From contig JABLXG010000003.1 in NCBI GenBank assembly GCA_013178165.1, forward strand, positions 165,711-229,710: a DNA stretch of 64,000 nucleotides. The letters are read 5' to 3'. Position 1 is the first letter of the stretch. Every line of letters starts with the position of its first letter. The notes below the pieces were generated by a model. It was not told the origin of the DNA. It saw only the letters and a program-made list of their open reading frames with translations, and did not search any database. This DNA is from Anaerolineae bacterium (GTDB taxonomy: Bacteria; Chloroflexota; Anaerolineae; Aggregatilineales; Ch27). The translations under genes and the position numbers were made by a program. Positions 7,811-16,213 of the stretch are shown one piece after another.

Positions 7811-9094
7811 CTACATCCCGGCGGGGCAGTTCTGGGCTGGCTCAAACCACTGGGCCAGGCCTTCCTGCAGCGCATCAGCGGCTTCCTGCGGGGTCATCGT
7901 GCCCGCGATCACGGCCAGCGCACCGTTTTGCATCAGCGTGTAGCCGTCAGGCTGGCCATCCAGCAGCTTTTCCCACGCCCAGCGGACATCCAGGCCAGCA
8001 CCCTCGTTGAGGGCCAGGAATGCGTTGGCATGCGGGTTGCTCAGCTCAATCGGATGGTTGGAGATCGGGAAGAAGCCGGGCAGCGTGTCGCCCATCAGGG
8101 TAGCGAACTCTGGCGTGGTCATCCACTCCAGGAAGAGCTTGGCGGCTTCCTTGTGGTCGTCAGGTGCGGCGGCGTTGAGGCCCATGCCCGCATCCATGTG
8201 GAAGGTCACATAGCGCTGCTCCTGGCCCTCCGGGGCGGGGATGCCAAAGACGCTCCATTCGAAGTCCGGCGCCTCGCTCTCAAAGAAGGGGATGTCCCAG
8301 GAGCCGCCCAGCCACATGGCCGCTTCGCCCATCAGGAAGAGTTGCTGGCTGTCGTAGTAGGTCAGCGCTTCCTGGCCTTCCGGCAGGAAGGGCGCCAGGT
8401 CAGCCACCGCCTGGAAGGCGGCGACAGCATGCTCGTCGTTGAAGCAGCGCTCGCCATTCAGGTAGGCCTGGCGGCCCTCATAGCCACCGATGAAGGTCGG
8501 GGCGATGTTCATGAACACGATCTCGGCGATCGTCCACTCGTCACCGCTGGCGTTGGCAAAGGGATCATAGCCGGCGTCCTTGATCGCCTGAGCAACGGCC
8601 AGCAGTTCTTCCCAGGTCTGGGGGACTTCCAGGCCCAGCTCGTTGAACAGATCGATGTTGTAGTAGACGCCGTGCGACACAGCGATGAAGGGCACGCCGT
8701 AAGGCAGGCCATCGTCAGTCGCCCACGGGGCGCGCGCAGCCTCGGTGAAGTTCTCCATCAGACCGGGCAGGTCGCCCAGCGGCTCCAGATAGCCTTCCTC
8801 AAAGAGCTGGCGGGAGGTGGCATAGGAGCGCAGGTAGAACAGGTCAGGGGCTGTGCCGCCTTCAAGCTGGGTGCGCAACGTGGCATTGTAGTCGGGCGGG
8901 TTGGTCGGGTCGAAAGTGATGGTGATATTGGGATAAACGGCGTGGAAGGCGTCCAGGATCACCTGCATCTGAGCAACATCATCGACACGCCACGATCCCA
9001 TCGTCAGGGCGATTTCACCACCCTGTGCACTAACAGAGGGGATCAGGCCCAGCAGCATAGCAGCGACCAGCAACAGGGTCAGTCTGAGCTTCAC
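7811..9094 (-). CDS. ABC transporter extracellular sugar-binding protein
   Basis: The 427-residue exported protein has a signal peptide (MKLRLTLLLVAAMLLGLIP, cleavage expected after SVSA) and the fold markers of family-1 solute-binding proteins: ALTMGSWR, then YNATLRTQLEGGTAPDLFYL, and later GEAAMWLGGSWDIPFF. It captures a substrate outside the membrane and delivers it to the two permeases encoded downstream. There is no lipobox cysteine at the cleavage site, so it may be anchored by an uncleaved signal or bound to the transporter. The start is GTG with AAGGAGAG close upstream. It heads the minus-strand cluster and has a good promoter at 9240-9268 and a leader of about 140 bases. Confidence 0.93.
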   Translation of the reverse strand: MKLRLTLLLVAAMLLGLIPSVSAQGGEIALTMGSWRVDDVAQMQVILDAFHAVYPNITITFDPTNPPDYNATLRTQLEGGTAPDLFYLRSYATSRQLFEEGYLEPLGDLPGLMENFTEAARAPWATDDGLPYGVPFIAVSHGVYYNIDLFNELGLEVPQTWEELLAVAQAIKDAGYDPFANASGDEWTIAEIVFMNIAPTFIGGYEGRQAYLNGERCFNDEHAVAAFQAVADLAPFLPEGQEALTYYDSQQLFLMGEAAMWLGGSWDIPFFESEAPDFEWSVFGIPAPEGQEQRYVTFHMDAGMGLNAAAPDDHKEAAKLFLEWMTTPEFATLMGDTLPGFFPISNHPIELSNPHANAFLALNEGAGLDVRWAWEKLLDGQPDGYTLMQNGALAVIAGTMTPQEAADALQEGLAQWFEPAQNCPAGM

Positions 9095-9146
9095 TTCTCT
9101 CTCTCCTTACTTGACCTATATTACATCAGGAAATCCTAATCTTACG

Positions 9147-9159
9147 GGCAGTGACTGCC
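9147..9159. promoter_or_regulatory. Palindrome in the importer leader
   Basis: GGCAGTGACTGCC is a perfect 6-bp inverted repeat around one central base, lying about 80 bases after the predicted start of transcription and 53 bases before the binding-protein start. It could be a LacI-type operator or a small leader hairpin; nothing in the window identifies a cognate regulator. Confidence 0.35.
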
Positions 9160-9239
9160 GAAGAGATGCCCCCTCCCTGCCCGTGCCAGGGATAGGCAGG
9201 TGGCCTAGCTGGCCGTTACCCTGTCCCTGAGCTTTTTTC

Positions 9240-9268
9240 AGTATATAGCTGGAAGCTGATTCGGGCAA
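9240..9268 (-). promoter_or_regulatory. Promoter of the importer/methyltransferase cluster
   Basis: On the minus strand TTGCCC (9263-9268) and TATACT (9240-9245) are separated by 17 bases, giving a sigma-70-like promoter with a start near 9233 and a leader of about 140 bases before the binding-protein gene. Confidence 0.6.
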
Positions 9269-9284
9269 TCTGGACAGGTATTCC

Positions 9285-9324
9285 GGGCAGAACAACCAGG
9301 GGCCAGCCCTGGAAGGCTGGCCCC
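9285..9324 (-). terminator. Terminator of the DUF4342 gene
   Basis: A 10-bp stem (GGGGCCAGCC, 9299-9308, with GGCTGGCCCC, 9315-9324) is followed on the minus strand by TGGTTGTTCT. It lies about 90 bases after the DUF4342 stop and upstream of the importer promoter. Confidence 0.6.
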
Positions 9325-9415
9325 CGCTACCGATAAATTGACCTGAAAGCTGACCGACAAGAGCAATGGCCTGGTTGGTGTCCGATACACCCGGCTCGTT
9401 GCATACCCGGATTGC

Positions 9416-9673
9416 TCAGTCGCGGCGGTTGATGGCGACCTTCAGCAGGTCCAGCAGATGGGCGATGACGATCAGCAGGGCCAGCTGTGGCACCACCAGC
9501 CCAATGACCAGCGCAACCAGACCCGGCAGACTGACGATGGTGGAACCGTCCTGACGGCGCAGGATTACCTGGTAGGCGTTGATGTCTTCCAGGAGTTGCT
9601 GGAGCCGCTTGCCCACATCCTGCGTGGAGAACTCGAATGTTTCCTTGCGCTTCTGCTTGCGATCTTCCGACAC
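9416..9673 (-). CDS. DUF4342-like small membrane-associated protein
   Basis: The 85-residue protein begins with a charged stretch (SEDRKQKRKETFEF), then a predicted helix (VGKRLQQLLEDINAYQ), a beta-like segment RQDGSTIVSLP, and a hydrophobic span from VALVIGLVVPQ to LLDLL. This order is that of DUF4342 proteins, whose function is unknown. The GTG at 9673 was chosen because AAGGGGGA lies seven bases upstream; a longer frame exists but its extra 58 residues run across the divergent gene's ribosome site and look non-coding. It is divergent from the large membrane protein at 9813. Confidence 0.65.
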   Translation of the reverse strand: MSEDRKQKRKETFEFSTQDVGKRLQQLLEDINAYQVILRRQDGSTIVSLPGLVALVIGLVVPQLALLIVIAHLLDLLKVAINRRD

Positions 9674-9812
9674 GGCTGTTTCCCCCTTGGCAATCTGGCG
9701 GTTTCTATTGCTATATACGCGCCAAACTGGTGGTGGGTTGCGCCGCAGCTTGCCGATTCTGGTTGCGCCAGTACAATCGGCGCGGAAACGAGCGGCCAGC
9801 GAGGAACGTAAC

Positions 9813-11882
9813 ATGGCGGTGAAAACAGCGGGCAGAGGATGGCTCACAGCGGCGGCGGGGCTGCTGGCCCTGGCGATCGCCCTCGTGCTGATCGTCCTGG
9901 CGATCGCGCCAGGGAGCGCCAGTTTGACCGCCGCCGATGAAGGGGCACAGATACATCTAAGCGCTGACCGACGCTGGACAATCCTGCCCGGCGGCTGCGT
10001 TACCGTGGCCTGGGCGGTCGCTGGCGTGCGCGAGGTCTACCTCGACGGCGAAGGCGTGACCGGAGAAGGGTCACGCCTGCTGTGCGCCAGAGAAGACGAA
10101 GGGATCATCACCCCCATCCTGCGGATCATCACCTCCAGCGGCGCGGAACGCTTTTATGCCCTGCACATCCCGGCGCTGACCGGACGCGGCGAGTTCTGGC
10201 TGGCGCTGGCGGCTATTGTCGGGCTGGGTGGTGCGGCGGCGATCGGGCTGTTCCCGGCGCTCGATGAGCGGCGGCGGGAAATCATCACCGGGATGCTGCT
10301 GCTAGCAGCAGCGGGGATCGGCGCCTGGTTGATCTGGCTGTTCGTTAACCCCGCACCGCTGACGATCTGGACTGCGGAACGCGGCGGTTTGGTCTCTTTC
10401 AGCGCGACACCGATCCGCCCTCCCGACGATTGTACAATGCTGGTCTGGACGGTAGAGGGCATCCAGCAGGTGTGGCTCAACGGCGAAGCCGTCACCGGCC
10501 AGGGGGAAAGACACCTGTGCGGAGCCGATATTCACGATCTGCGCCTGACGGTCACTTTCCGAGACGGTAGCCAGCGCAACTATCGCTTCCCGCCTAACCG
10601 GCTGCTGTACCCGGCGGGCCTGCTGGCGCTGTGTGGCGCGGTGCTGCTGGCCGTCCTGGCGGCGGATGTCTGGCGCGGAGCGCGACTCCGCCTGTCACTA
10701 TCCCTGAGCCGCTACGACGCGGTGGGGCTGATCGGCGCTGTCGGGGTGACGGCGCTGCTCTACGGCTATTTGCTCAGCCAGGCGGTACAGACGACCGACG
10801 ATTACTGGGTGCATCTGAACTTTGCGGCTGCCGTACTCGAAAGCGGGACAACGCCACTGCCACATTTTCTGTTCCAGGCATTGGCGGTAGCCCTGGCAGG
10901 GATGATTCCAGGGGGTGATCTCACGGTTGCCGGCATTCTGGTCGGTGCAGCAGCCTACGCCAGCACCTCTGCGCTCGCCTATGTCCTGCTGGGGCAAGCA
11001 TTAGACCGGGCAGAGGGGTGGCCGCAGGCGGGCTTGCTGGCCGGGCTGGCGCTGGCCGTCTGCCTGATGGATGTGGCAACCCTGCCTGTACCGGGCTATG
11101 ACAGCTACACCTACCGGCTGGCGTATATCTCCCTGCAGCCGTTGCATAACCCGACCTATCCGCTGATGCGGCCGTTTGCGTTGCTGCAATTCATTGTGGC
11201 ACTGCGCGTACTTTCTGACCAGAGAGCGCCAGGGATGGCCTGGCCAGCGGCGCTGGTATCTGTTGTGGCTACGTGGGCCAAGCCAAACTATGCGATTGTC
11301 CTCCTGCCAGCGCTTGCCCTGCTGGCGGCCGCCCGCTGGTTGCGCGGAAAGCGGCTGGACTGGTGGTTGCTGCTCGGTGGGCTGATCTTGCCGACAGTCG
11401 CCATCCTGGGCTGGCAGTTCTACTTCAACTATGGCTCGGCTCAAGCGGAGAGCGGCTTCACCATTGAGCCTTTCGCTGTATTCCGCCTCTTTGCCCCCCA
11501 ACCCTGGGCGGTGTGGCTGGTTGTGTTCACCCTCTGCTCGGTGCTGTTCCCCCTGCTGGTGACCGTGCTGTACGGAAGACAGGCTATCCGCGATGGCGGG
11601 TTGACCCTCGCCTGGCTGGGCTTTGCCATTGCCATGGGTTACTACTTGTTCTTTGCGGAACAAGGCGCGCCTTCCGCTGCCAACTTCCGCTGGGGCGCCC
11701 AGATCGCCCTGTTCATCCTCTACGTGACTGCTCTGCTGTTCTTTGTACAGCAGGCCCGCGAGTCCGGATGGGGCTGGCGGTTCCGCATCGGGGCGGCGCT
11801 GTTCGCCTGGCATGTTCTCAGCGGCGTCTACGCTTATGCCGCTTACCTGGCCTGGGTCTGGAGCTGGATTCGCCCGGCCTGA
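9813..11882 (+). CDS. Large multi-pass membrane protein with duplicated extracytoplasmic domain
   Basis: The 689-residue protein starts with a membrane span (LLALAIALVLIVLAI). Two related extracytoplasmic segments of about 70 residues follow, each with a Cys pair: one spans LSADRRWTILPGGC to LDGEGVTGEGSRLLC, the other SATPIRPPDDC to LNGEAVTGQGERHLC, each followed by another span. The C-terminal 400 residues hold eight or more spans with SQAVQTTDDYWVHLNFAAA in an outer loop, reminiscent of GT-C glycosyltransferases, though a clear catalytic motif was not found. GAGGA lies eight bases before the ATG. No operon partner is evident; the next gene has its own promoter. Function is not known. Confidence 0.75.
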   Translation: MAVKTAGRGWLTAAAGLLALAIALVLIVLAIAPGSASLTAADEGAQIHLSADRRWTILPGGCVTVAWAVAGVREVYLDGEGVTGEGSRLLCAREDEGIITPILRIITSSGAERFYALHIPALTGRGEFWLALAAIVGLGGAAAIGLFPALDERRREIITGMLLLAAAGIGAWLIWLFVNPAPLTIWTAERGGLVSFSATPIRPPDDCTMLVWTVEGIQQVWLNGEAVTGQGERHLCGADIHDLRLTVTFRDGSQRNYRFPPNRLLYPAGLLALCGAVLLAVLAADVWRGARLRLSLSLSRYDAVGLIGAVGVTALLYGYLLSQAVQTTDDYWVHLNFAAAVLESGTTPLPHFLFQALAVALAGMIPGGDLTVAGILVGAAAYASTSALAYVLLGQALDRAEGWPQAGLLAGLALAVCLMDVATLPVPGYDSYTYRLAYISLQPLHNPTYPLMRPFALLQFIVALRVLSDQRAPGMAWPAALVSVVATWAKPNYAIVLLPALALLAAARWLRGKRLDWWLLLGGLILPTVAILGWQFYFNYGSAQAESGFTIEPFAVFRLFAPQPWAVWLVVFTLCSVLFPLLVTVLYGRQAIRDGGLTLAWLGFAIAMGYYLFFAEQGAPSAANFRWGAQIALFILYVTALLFFVQQARESGWGWRFRIGAALFAWHVLSGVYAYAAYLAWVWSWIRPA

Positions 11883-11950
11883 GCAGAGCCGCTGATCCCG
11901 GCCTCCATGGCTCTTGCCCTTGATTATCTGCCCTCTTTTTCGCTCGCTGC

Positions 11951-11980
11951 TTGACATCGCCTGCCGGACTATGCCATACT
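11951..11980 (+). promoter_or_regulatory. Promoter of the FadR-like operon
   Basis: TTGACA (11951-11956) and CATACT (11975-11980) are 18 bases apart, placing the transcription start near 11987, inside the operator palindrome. Confidence 0.75.
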
Positions 11981-11984
11981 GAAA

Positions 11985-12012
11985 TTAACTGGTCAGACCA
12001 CTGACCAGTTAA
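11985..12012. promoter_or_regulatory. FadR-type operator palindrome
   Basis: TTAACTGGTCAG and CTGACCAGTTAA form a perfect 12-bp inverted repeat around ACCA. It contains TGGTCAGACCA, which matches the FadR-subfamily core TNGTNNNACNA, and its left part AACTGGTCAGAC matches the remembered enterobacterial FadR consensus (ANCTGGTCNGAC). It covers the predicted start site and ends 21 bases before the regulator gene, a position suited to autorepression. Confidence 0.75.
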
Positions 12013-12033
12013 CCACCGCGAAGCGAGGTGATT

Positions 12034-12777
12034 ATGAACTGGTCCGCGCCCAAGCGCCCCGTTGACCACGTTGAAGAAGCCCTGATCTCGGCCATCCTTG
12101 AGGGTGACTTCCCTCCCGGCAGCGCCCTGCCCGCTGAGCGTGAGCTGGCCGCTCGGCTGGGGGTCACCCGCCCGACCCTGCGCGAAGTCCTGCGCCGCCT
12201 GGAGCGCGACGGCTGGATCACTATCCAACAGGGCAAGTCAACGCTGGTCAACGCTTTCTGGTGGGAAGGCGGACTGAATGTGATCAGCGGTATTGTGCGC
12301 TACAGCCGCACCCTGCCGGACGATTTCGTCAGCAACCTGCTGCAGGTGCGGCTTGACCTGGCGCCTTCCTATACCCGCCTGGCGGTGATCCACGATGCGC
12401 CAGGTGTGGCGGTTCTGCTGGCGGAGGCCGATAGCCTGCCGGAAGCACCGCCAGCCTTCGCCGCCTACGACTGGCGCCTGCAGCACGGCCTGACAATCGC
12501 CTCCCGCAATCCTGTCTATGCAATGATTTTGAATGGCTTCGCTGGCTTTTATGAAAGCCTGGCCTGCCACTACTTCGCCACAGCAGAAGCCCGGAGCGTT
12601 TCCCGCGCTTACTACGCAGCGCTCCTGGAAGCCGCCCGTGCTGGCGACGCCCCCCGTGCCGAGATGGTCACCCGCGAGGTGATGGCCCACAGCATCACCC
12701 TGTGGGCGCAGGCGCAGCATGCCCTGATCGCTCAGTCCCCCGGCGAGGGGTGGCGGCGGAAGGAGGAACAACCATGA
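12034..12777 (+). CDS. FadR-like GntR-family regulator
   Basis: The 247-residue cytoplasmic regulator has an N-terminal winged helix containing FPPGSALPAERELAARLGV and TLREVLRRLERDGWITIQQG. It continues with VNAFWWEGGLNVI and a helical C-terminal domain resembling the acyl-CoA-binding domain of enterobacterial FadR rather than the FCD domain of most GntR proteins. Its length is close to FadR (239). Compared from memory with E. coli FadR, recognition positions read TRPTLR instead of TRTTLR and QQG instead of QHG. The ATG has GAGGTG just upstream; a GTG six bases earlier is possible. It overlaps the next gene by four bases, so it heads a four-gene operon and probably represses it from the operator at 11985-12012, released by an acyl-CoA or related ligand. 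Confidence 0.85.
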   Translation: MNWSAPKRPVDHVEEALISAILEGDFPPGSALPAERELAARLGVTRPTLREVLRRLERDGWITIQQGKSTLVNAFWWEGGLNVISGIVRYSRTLPDDFVSNLLQVRLDLAPSYTRLAVIHDAPGVAVLLAEADSLPEAPPAFAAYDWRLQHGLTIASRNPVYAMILNGFAGFYESLACHYFATAEARSVSRAYYAALLEAARAGDAPRAEMVTREVMAHSITLWAQAQHALIAQSPGEGWRRKEEQP

Positions 12778-14366
12778 GGCGCTGGAATGGCTGGGGCGAC
12801 GACACCCAGGATTATCCCCTGCCGGAAGGCGCAGCCCATTTCCTGGAAGAGGCGCTGGGACCGGCGACGCCGCCGGTCGACGCGGCACTGGAAGACGTGC
12901 TGGCAACCGCCCCGCCCTCGCGTTTGCCGCCGCATCCGCTGATCGTCACCGATGCCGAAACGCGCCTGCGTCACACCCGCGGCCAGAGCTTCCCGGACTG
13001 GGTGGCGTTGCGCAGTGGGCGGATCGGACCGCTGCCGGACGGCGTGGCCTTTCCCACGGCGGGCGAGGAAGTGCGTGAACTGCTGCGCTATGCGCGGGAT
13101 GCCGGGGCGCGGGTGATCCCCTACGGCGGTGGGACGAGCGTTGTTGGCCATATCAACCCATTGCCTGGTGACGCACCGGTGTTGACCATCAGCCTGGCCC
13201 GGATGAATCACCTGGAAAGCCTGGACGAGGCCAGCGGCCTGGCCCGCTTTGGGGCGGGCGTCACCGGCCCCGACCTGGAGGCGCAACTCCGCGCCCGCGG
13301 TTTCACGCTCGGCCACTACCCGCAATCATTCGAGTTCTCGACTCTGGGCGGCTGGATTGCCACGCGTTCCAGTGGTCAGCAATCGCTGGGCTACGGGCGG
13401 ATTGAGCGGCTGTTCTCCGGCGGGGTGGTGGAAACGCCAACCGGCACGCTGGTTTTGCCGGACTTCCCGGCGTCAGCGGCGGGGCCGGACCTGCGCGAGA
13501 TTGTGCTGGGGTCGGAAGGACGGCTGGGGGTGATCACGCAGGCCAGCGTGCGCGCCTCTCGCCTGCCGCAGGTTGAAGCTTTCCACGGCGTCTTCCTGCC
13601 GGACTGGGAACGCGGACGGGAGGCCGTGCGGGCCATCGCCGGGGCCGGGTTACCGCTTTCCATGCTGCGCCTTAGCACCCCGGGGGAGACGATCACCACC
13701 CTGGCTCTGGCCGGGCATGATCGCCTGATCGGGGCGCTGGAGCGTATGCTGGCCCTGCGCGGAGTCAAAGATGAGAAGTGCATGTTGATCATCGCCGTTA
13801 CCGGATGGGAGAAGGTCGCCAGGACCGCGCTGAGGGAAGCGCTGGGCCTGTGTAAAGAGCATGGTGGCATCCATGTTGGCCAGACGTTTGGCAAGCAGTG
13901 GCACAAGTCGCGCTTCCGCACGCCTTACCTGCGCAATACACTCTGGGAGCGCGGCTATGGCGTCGACACGCTGGAGACCGCCGCACCCTGGGAACGTATC
14001 CCGGCGCTGGTAACGGCGATCGAGAGCGCGCTGCATTCAGCGCTGGCCGATGTGGATGAGCGGGTGCATGTCTTCACCCACCTTTCGCATGTCTATCCGC
14101 ATGGTTCCAGCGTCTACACCACGTACATCTTCCGCCTGGCCGCCGATCCGGAAGAAAACCTGCGCCGCTGGCGGGCGCTCAAAGGCCGGGCAAGCGAGGC
14201 GATTGTGGCTGGCGGTGGCACGATCAGCCATCAGCACGGCGTCGGTGTCGATCATGCGCCCTATCTGGCGGCGGAGAAAGGGGCGCTGGGGCTGGGCGCG
14301 ATCCGGGCACTGTGCGCCTATTTCGACCCGGACGGCCTGCTCAATCCGGGCAAACTGATCGAATGA
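12774..14366 (+). CDS. FAD-linked oxidase of the alkyl-DHAP synthase (AGPS) family
   Basis: The 530-residue flavoprotein begins with RRWNGWG, the hallmark opening of alkyldihydroxyacetonephosphate synthases. It carries the FAD-binding segment VIPYGGGTSVVG, the family block YPQSFEFSTLGGWIATRSSG, the tyrosine-bearing HLSHVYPHGSSVYTTYIF, and GGTISHQHGVG. True synthases exchange the acyl of acyl-DHAP for a fatty alcohol to start ether lipids; other members are simple oxidases. The histidine triad usually written HHH reads H486-Q487-H488 here. AGGAGGAA is a strong ribosome site and the ATG overlaps the regulator stop. Neighbouring GlpD- and GlpK-like genes place its substrate among glycerol-phosphate compounds. 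Direction (making or breaking) is unresolved. Confidence 0.85.
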   Translation: MRRWNGWGDDTQDYPLPEGAAHFLEEALGPATPPVDAALEDVLATAPPSRLPPHPLIVTDAETRLRHTRGQSFPDWVALRSGRIGPLPDGVAFPTAGEEVRELLRYARDAGARVIPYGGGTSVVGHINPLPGDAPVLTISLARMNHLESLDEASGLARFGAGVTGPDLEAQLRARGFTLGHYPQSFEFSTLGGWIATRSSGQQSLGYGRIERLFSGGVVETPTGTLVLPDFPASAAGPDLREIVLGSEGRLGVITQASVRASRLPQVEAFHGVFLPDWERGREAVRAIAGAGLPLSMLRLSTPGETITTLALAGHDRLIGALERMLALRGVKDEKCMLIIAVTGWEKVARTALREALGLCKEHGGIHVGQTFGKQWHKSRFRTPYLRNTLWERGYGVDTLETAAPWERIPALVTAIESALHSALADVDERVHVFTHLSHVYPHGSSVYTTYIFRLAADPEENLRRWRALKGRASEAIVAGGGTISHQHGVGVDHAPYLAAEKGALGLGAIRALCAYFDPDGLLNPGKLIE

Positions 14367-14412
14367 AGGGGAGCGACAATCGTTGCCGGCGGGTGATGGG
14401 AAAGCAGAGGGC

Positions 14413-16155
14413 ATGATGTGGGGTAGAAACTGGCGCGATAGCGTTTGGGAGCGGCTGGGGACAGACTGGGACATCATCGTTATCGGCGGGGGGATCACCG
14501 GTGCGGGTATTCTGCGGGAGGCGGCCCGGACAGGGCTGCATGTACTGCTGGTGGAAGCGCGGGACTTCGCCTGGGGAACGAGCAGCCGCTCATCCAAACT
14601 GGTGCATGGTGGGCTGCGTTACCTGGCCCAGGGCAAGCTCCGCCTGACGCTGGAATCCGTGCGCGAGCGTGAACATCTGCTGGAAGACGGCCCCGGCCTG
14701 ATCGACCCGCTGGGCTTCCTGCTGGCAACGCACAAGGGCGACCGCCCCGGTCGCTGGACATACAAGGCCGGTCTTTCTCTCTATGACTTGATGGCCCTGC
14801 AATGGACTCACCGCCGCTACCGCCCGGAAGACTTCCGGATGCTGGCCCCGCACATCACGCCTGACCGCCTGGAGGGTGGCTTCCGCTACGGCGATGCCCA
14901 GACGGATGATGCCCGGCTGGTGTTGCGTCTGATCCGCGAGGCGGTCGCCGATGGCGGTGTGGCGATCAACTACGTGGCAGCGATCGGGCTGATCCGCGAG
15001 GATGGCGCGGTAAGGGGCATCCGCCTGCGGGATGCCGTCACCGGCCGCGAAGCCGAAACCCGCGCCCGCGTCGTGATCAACGCCACCGGTGCCTGGGCTG
15101 ACCGGCTGCGGGCGCAGGTTGGCGGCGAGGCGCGGATCCGGCCCCTGCGTGGCAGCCATCTCATCCTCCCTGCCTGGCGGTTACCGCTGGCTCAGGCCGT
15201 CAGCTTCCTGCATCCCATCGATCATCGCCCGGTCTTTCTGTTCCCCTGGGAGGGGGTGACACTGGTCGGCACGACCGATCTGGATCATGACGCCCCGCTG
15301 GATGAGGAACCGCACATCAGCCCGGCAGAGGTCGCCTACCTGATGGCTGCCATCCAGCACCAGTTCCCCGCCTGCAACATCACGCTGGACGACGTGATCG
15401 CCACCTTCGCCGGGGTGCGGCCAGTGATCGGGACAGGCAAGGACGACCCTTCCAAAGAATCACGGGAGCACGTTGTCTGGCAGGAAGACGGTCTGCTGAC
15501 TGTCACCGGCGGCAAACTGACCACCTTCCGCCTGATTGCCGTGGACGCGCTGCGGGCCGTGCGTGACCGCCTGCCGGAACTGGCCGAGATCAGCGCCGAC
15601 CATCCGGTACTGGCAGCGGTGGATGTTAACCTGCCTGGCGCGGAGAGTCTGCCGCCCGCGATCCGGCGGCGGTTGCTGGGGCGTTACGGTGCAGACGCGC
15701 CGGCGCTGGTGGCAGCAGCGGGGCCGGGCGAGCTGGAGCCGATCCCCGGCACGCGCACACTGTGGGCGGAATTGCGCTGGGCGGCGCGGGCGGAAGGTGT
15801 GGTTCATCTGGACGACCTGCTGCTGCGCCGTGTGCGGCTGGGTCTGCTCCTGCCGGAAGGCGGAGCCGGGCAGATGGCCCGTGTCCGCGCGATCTGCCAG
15901 CCGGAACTGGGCTGGGATGACGCCCGCTGGGAGGCTGAGGAGACTGCTTACCGGGCGCTGTGGCGGGCTGCCTACAGCCTGCCGGAGCGCGCCCTGATCC
16001 CGGATTGGCAAACGATGCTGCTGGACGCCCGCGCGGCGCGGCTGGCCAGCCCCTATAGCTTCCGGAGACCGCTGTTCCTGCTGGCCGGGCTGACGGCACT
16101 GGCGCTGCTGTCGCGGTGGCGCCGTCGTGCGAGCCGGGATGGCGCGGTAGTATAG
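14413..16155 (+). CDS. glpD: FAD-dependent glycerol-3-phosphate dehydrogenase with C-terminal hydrophobic tail
   Basis: The 580-residue protein has the Rossmann FAD motif DIIVIGGGITGAGI near the start, then WGTSSRSSKLVHGGLRYL, INATGAWADRL, GTTDLDHDAPLDEEP and the C-terminal FAD contact VTGGKLTTFRLIA, all typical of GlpD. It oxidises glycerol-3-phosphate to DHAP and feeds electrons to quinone. Length fits GlpD with the cap domain. Unusually, the last 30 residues contain a hydrophobic segment (LFLLAGLTALALL) followed by an Arg-rich end, suggesting a tail anchor instead of peripheral binding. Start choice: ATG pair at 14413/14416 behind GCAGAGGG; a TTG at 14383 is an alternative. It is 46 bases after the AGPS-like gene. 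Confidence 0.92.
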   Translation: MMWGRNWRDSVWERLGTDWDIIVIGGGITGAGILREAARTGLHVLLVEARDFAWGTSSRSSKLVHGGLRYLAQGKLRLTLESVREREHLLEDGPGLIDPLGFLLATHKGDRPGRWTYKAGLSLYDLMALQWTHRRYRPEDFRMLAPHITPDRLEGGFRYGDAQTDDARLVLRLIREAVADGGVAINYVAAIGLIREDGAVRGIRLRDAVTGREAETRARVVINATGAWADRLRAQVGGEARIRPLRGSHLILPAWRLPLAQAVSFLHPIDHRPVFLFPWEGVTLVGTTDLDHDAPLDEEPHISPAEVAYLMAAIQHQFPACNITLDDVIATFAGVRPVIGTGKDDPSKESREHVVWQEDGLLTVTGGKLTTFRLIAVDALRAVRDRLPELAEISADHPVLAAVDVNLPGAESLPPAIRRRLLGRYGADAPALVAAAGPGELEPIPGTRTLWAELRWAARAEGVVHLDDLLLRRVRLGLLLPEGGAGQMARVRAICQPELGWDDARWEAEETAYRALWRAAYSLPERALIPDWQTMLLDARAARLASPYSFRRPLFLLAGLTALALLSRWRRRASRDGAVV

Positions 16156-16213
16156 TCATCAGCGATGGGCGGCACAGCCCTGAGTTCCATGACCTGTTTA
16201 AGCGAGGGCGTCC

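Noticed and set aside
9674-9847. Upstream extension of the DUF4342 protein
   Set aside because: It overlaps the ribosome site and start of the divergent gene, lacks domain similarity, and a GTG with a strong ribosome site exists at 9673.
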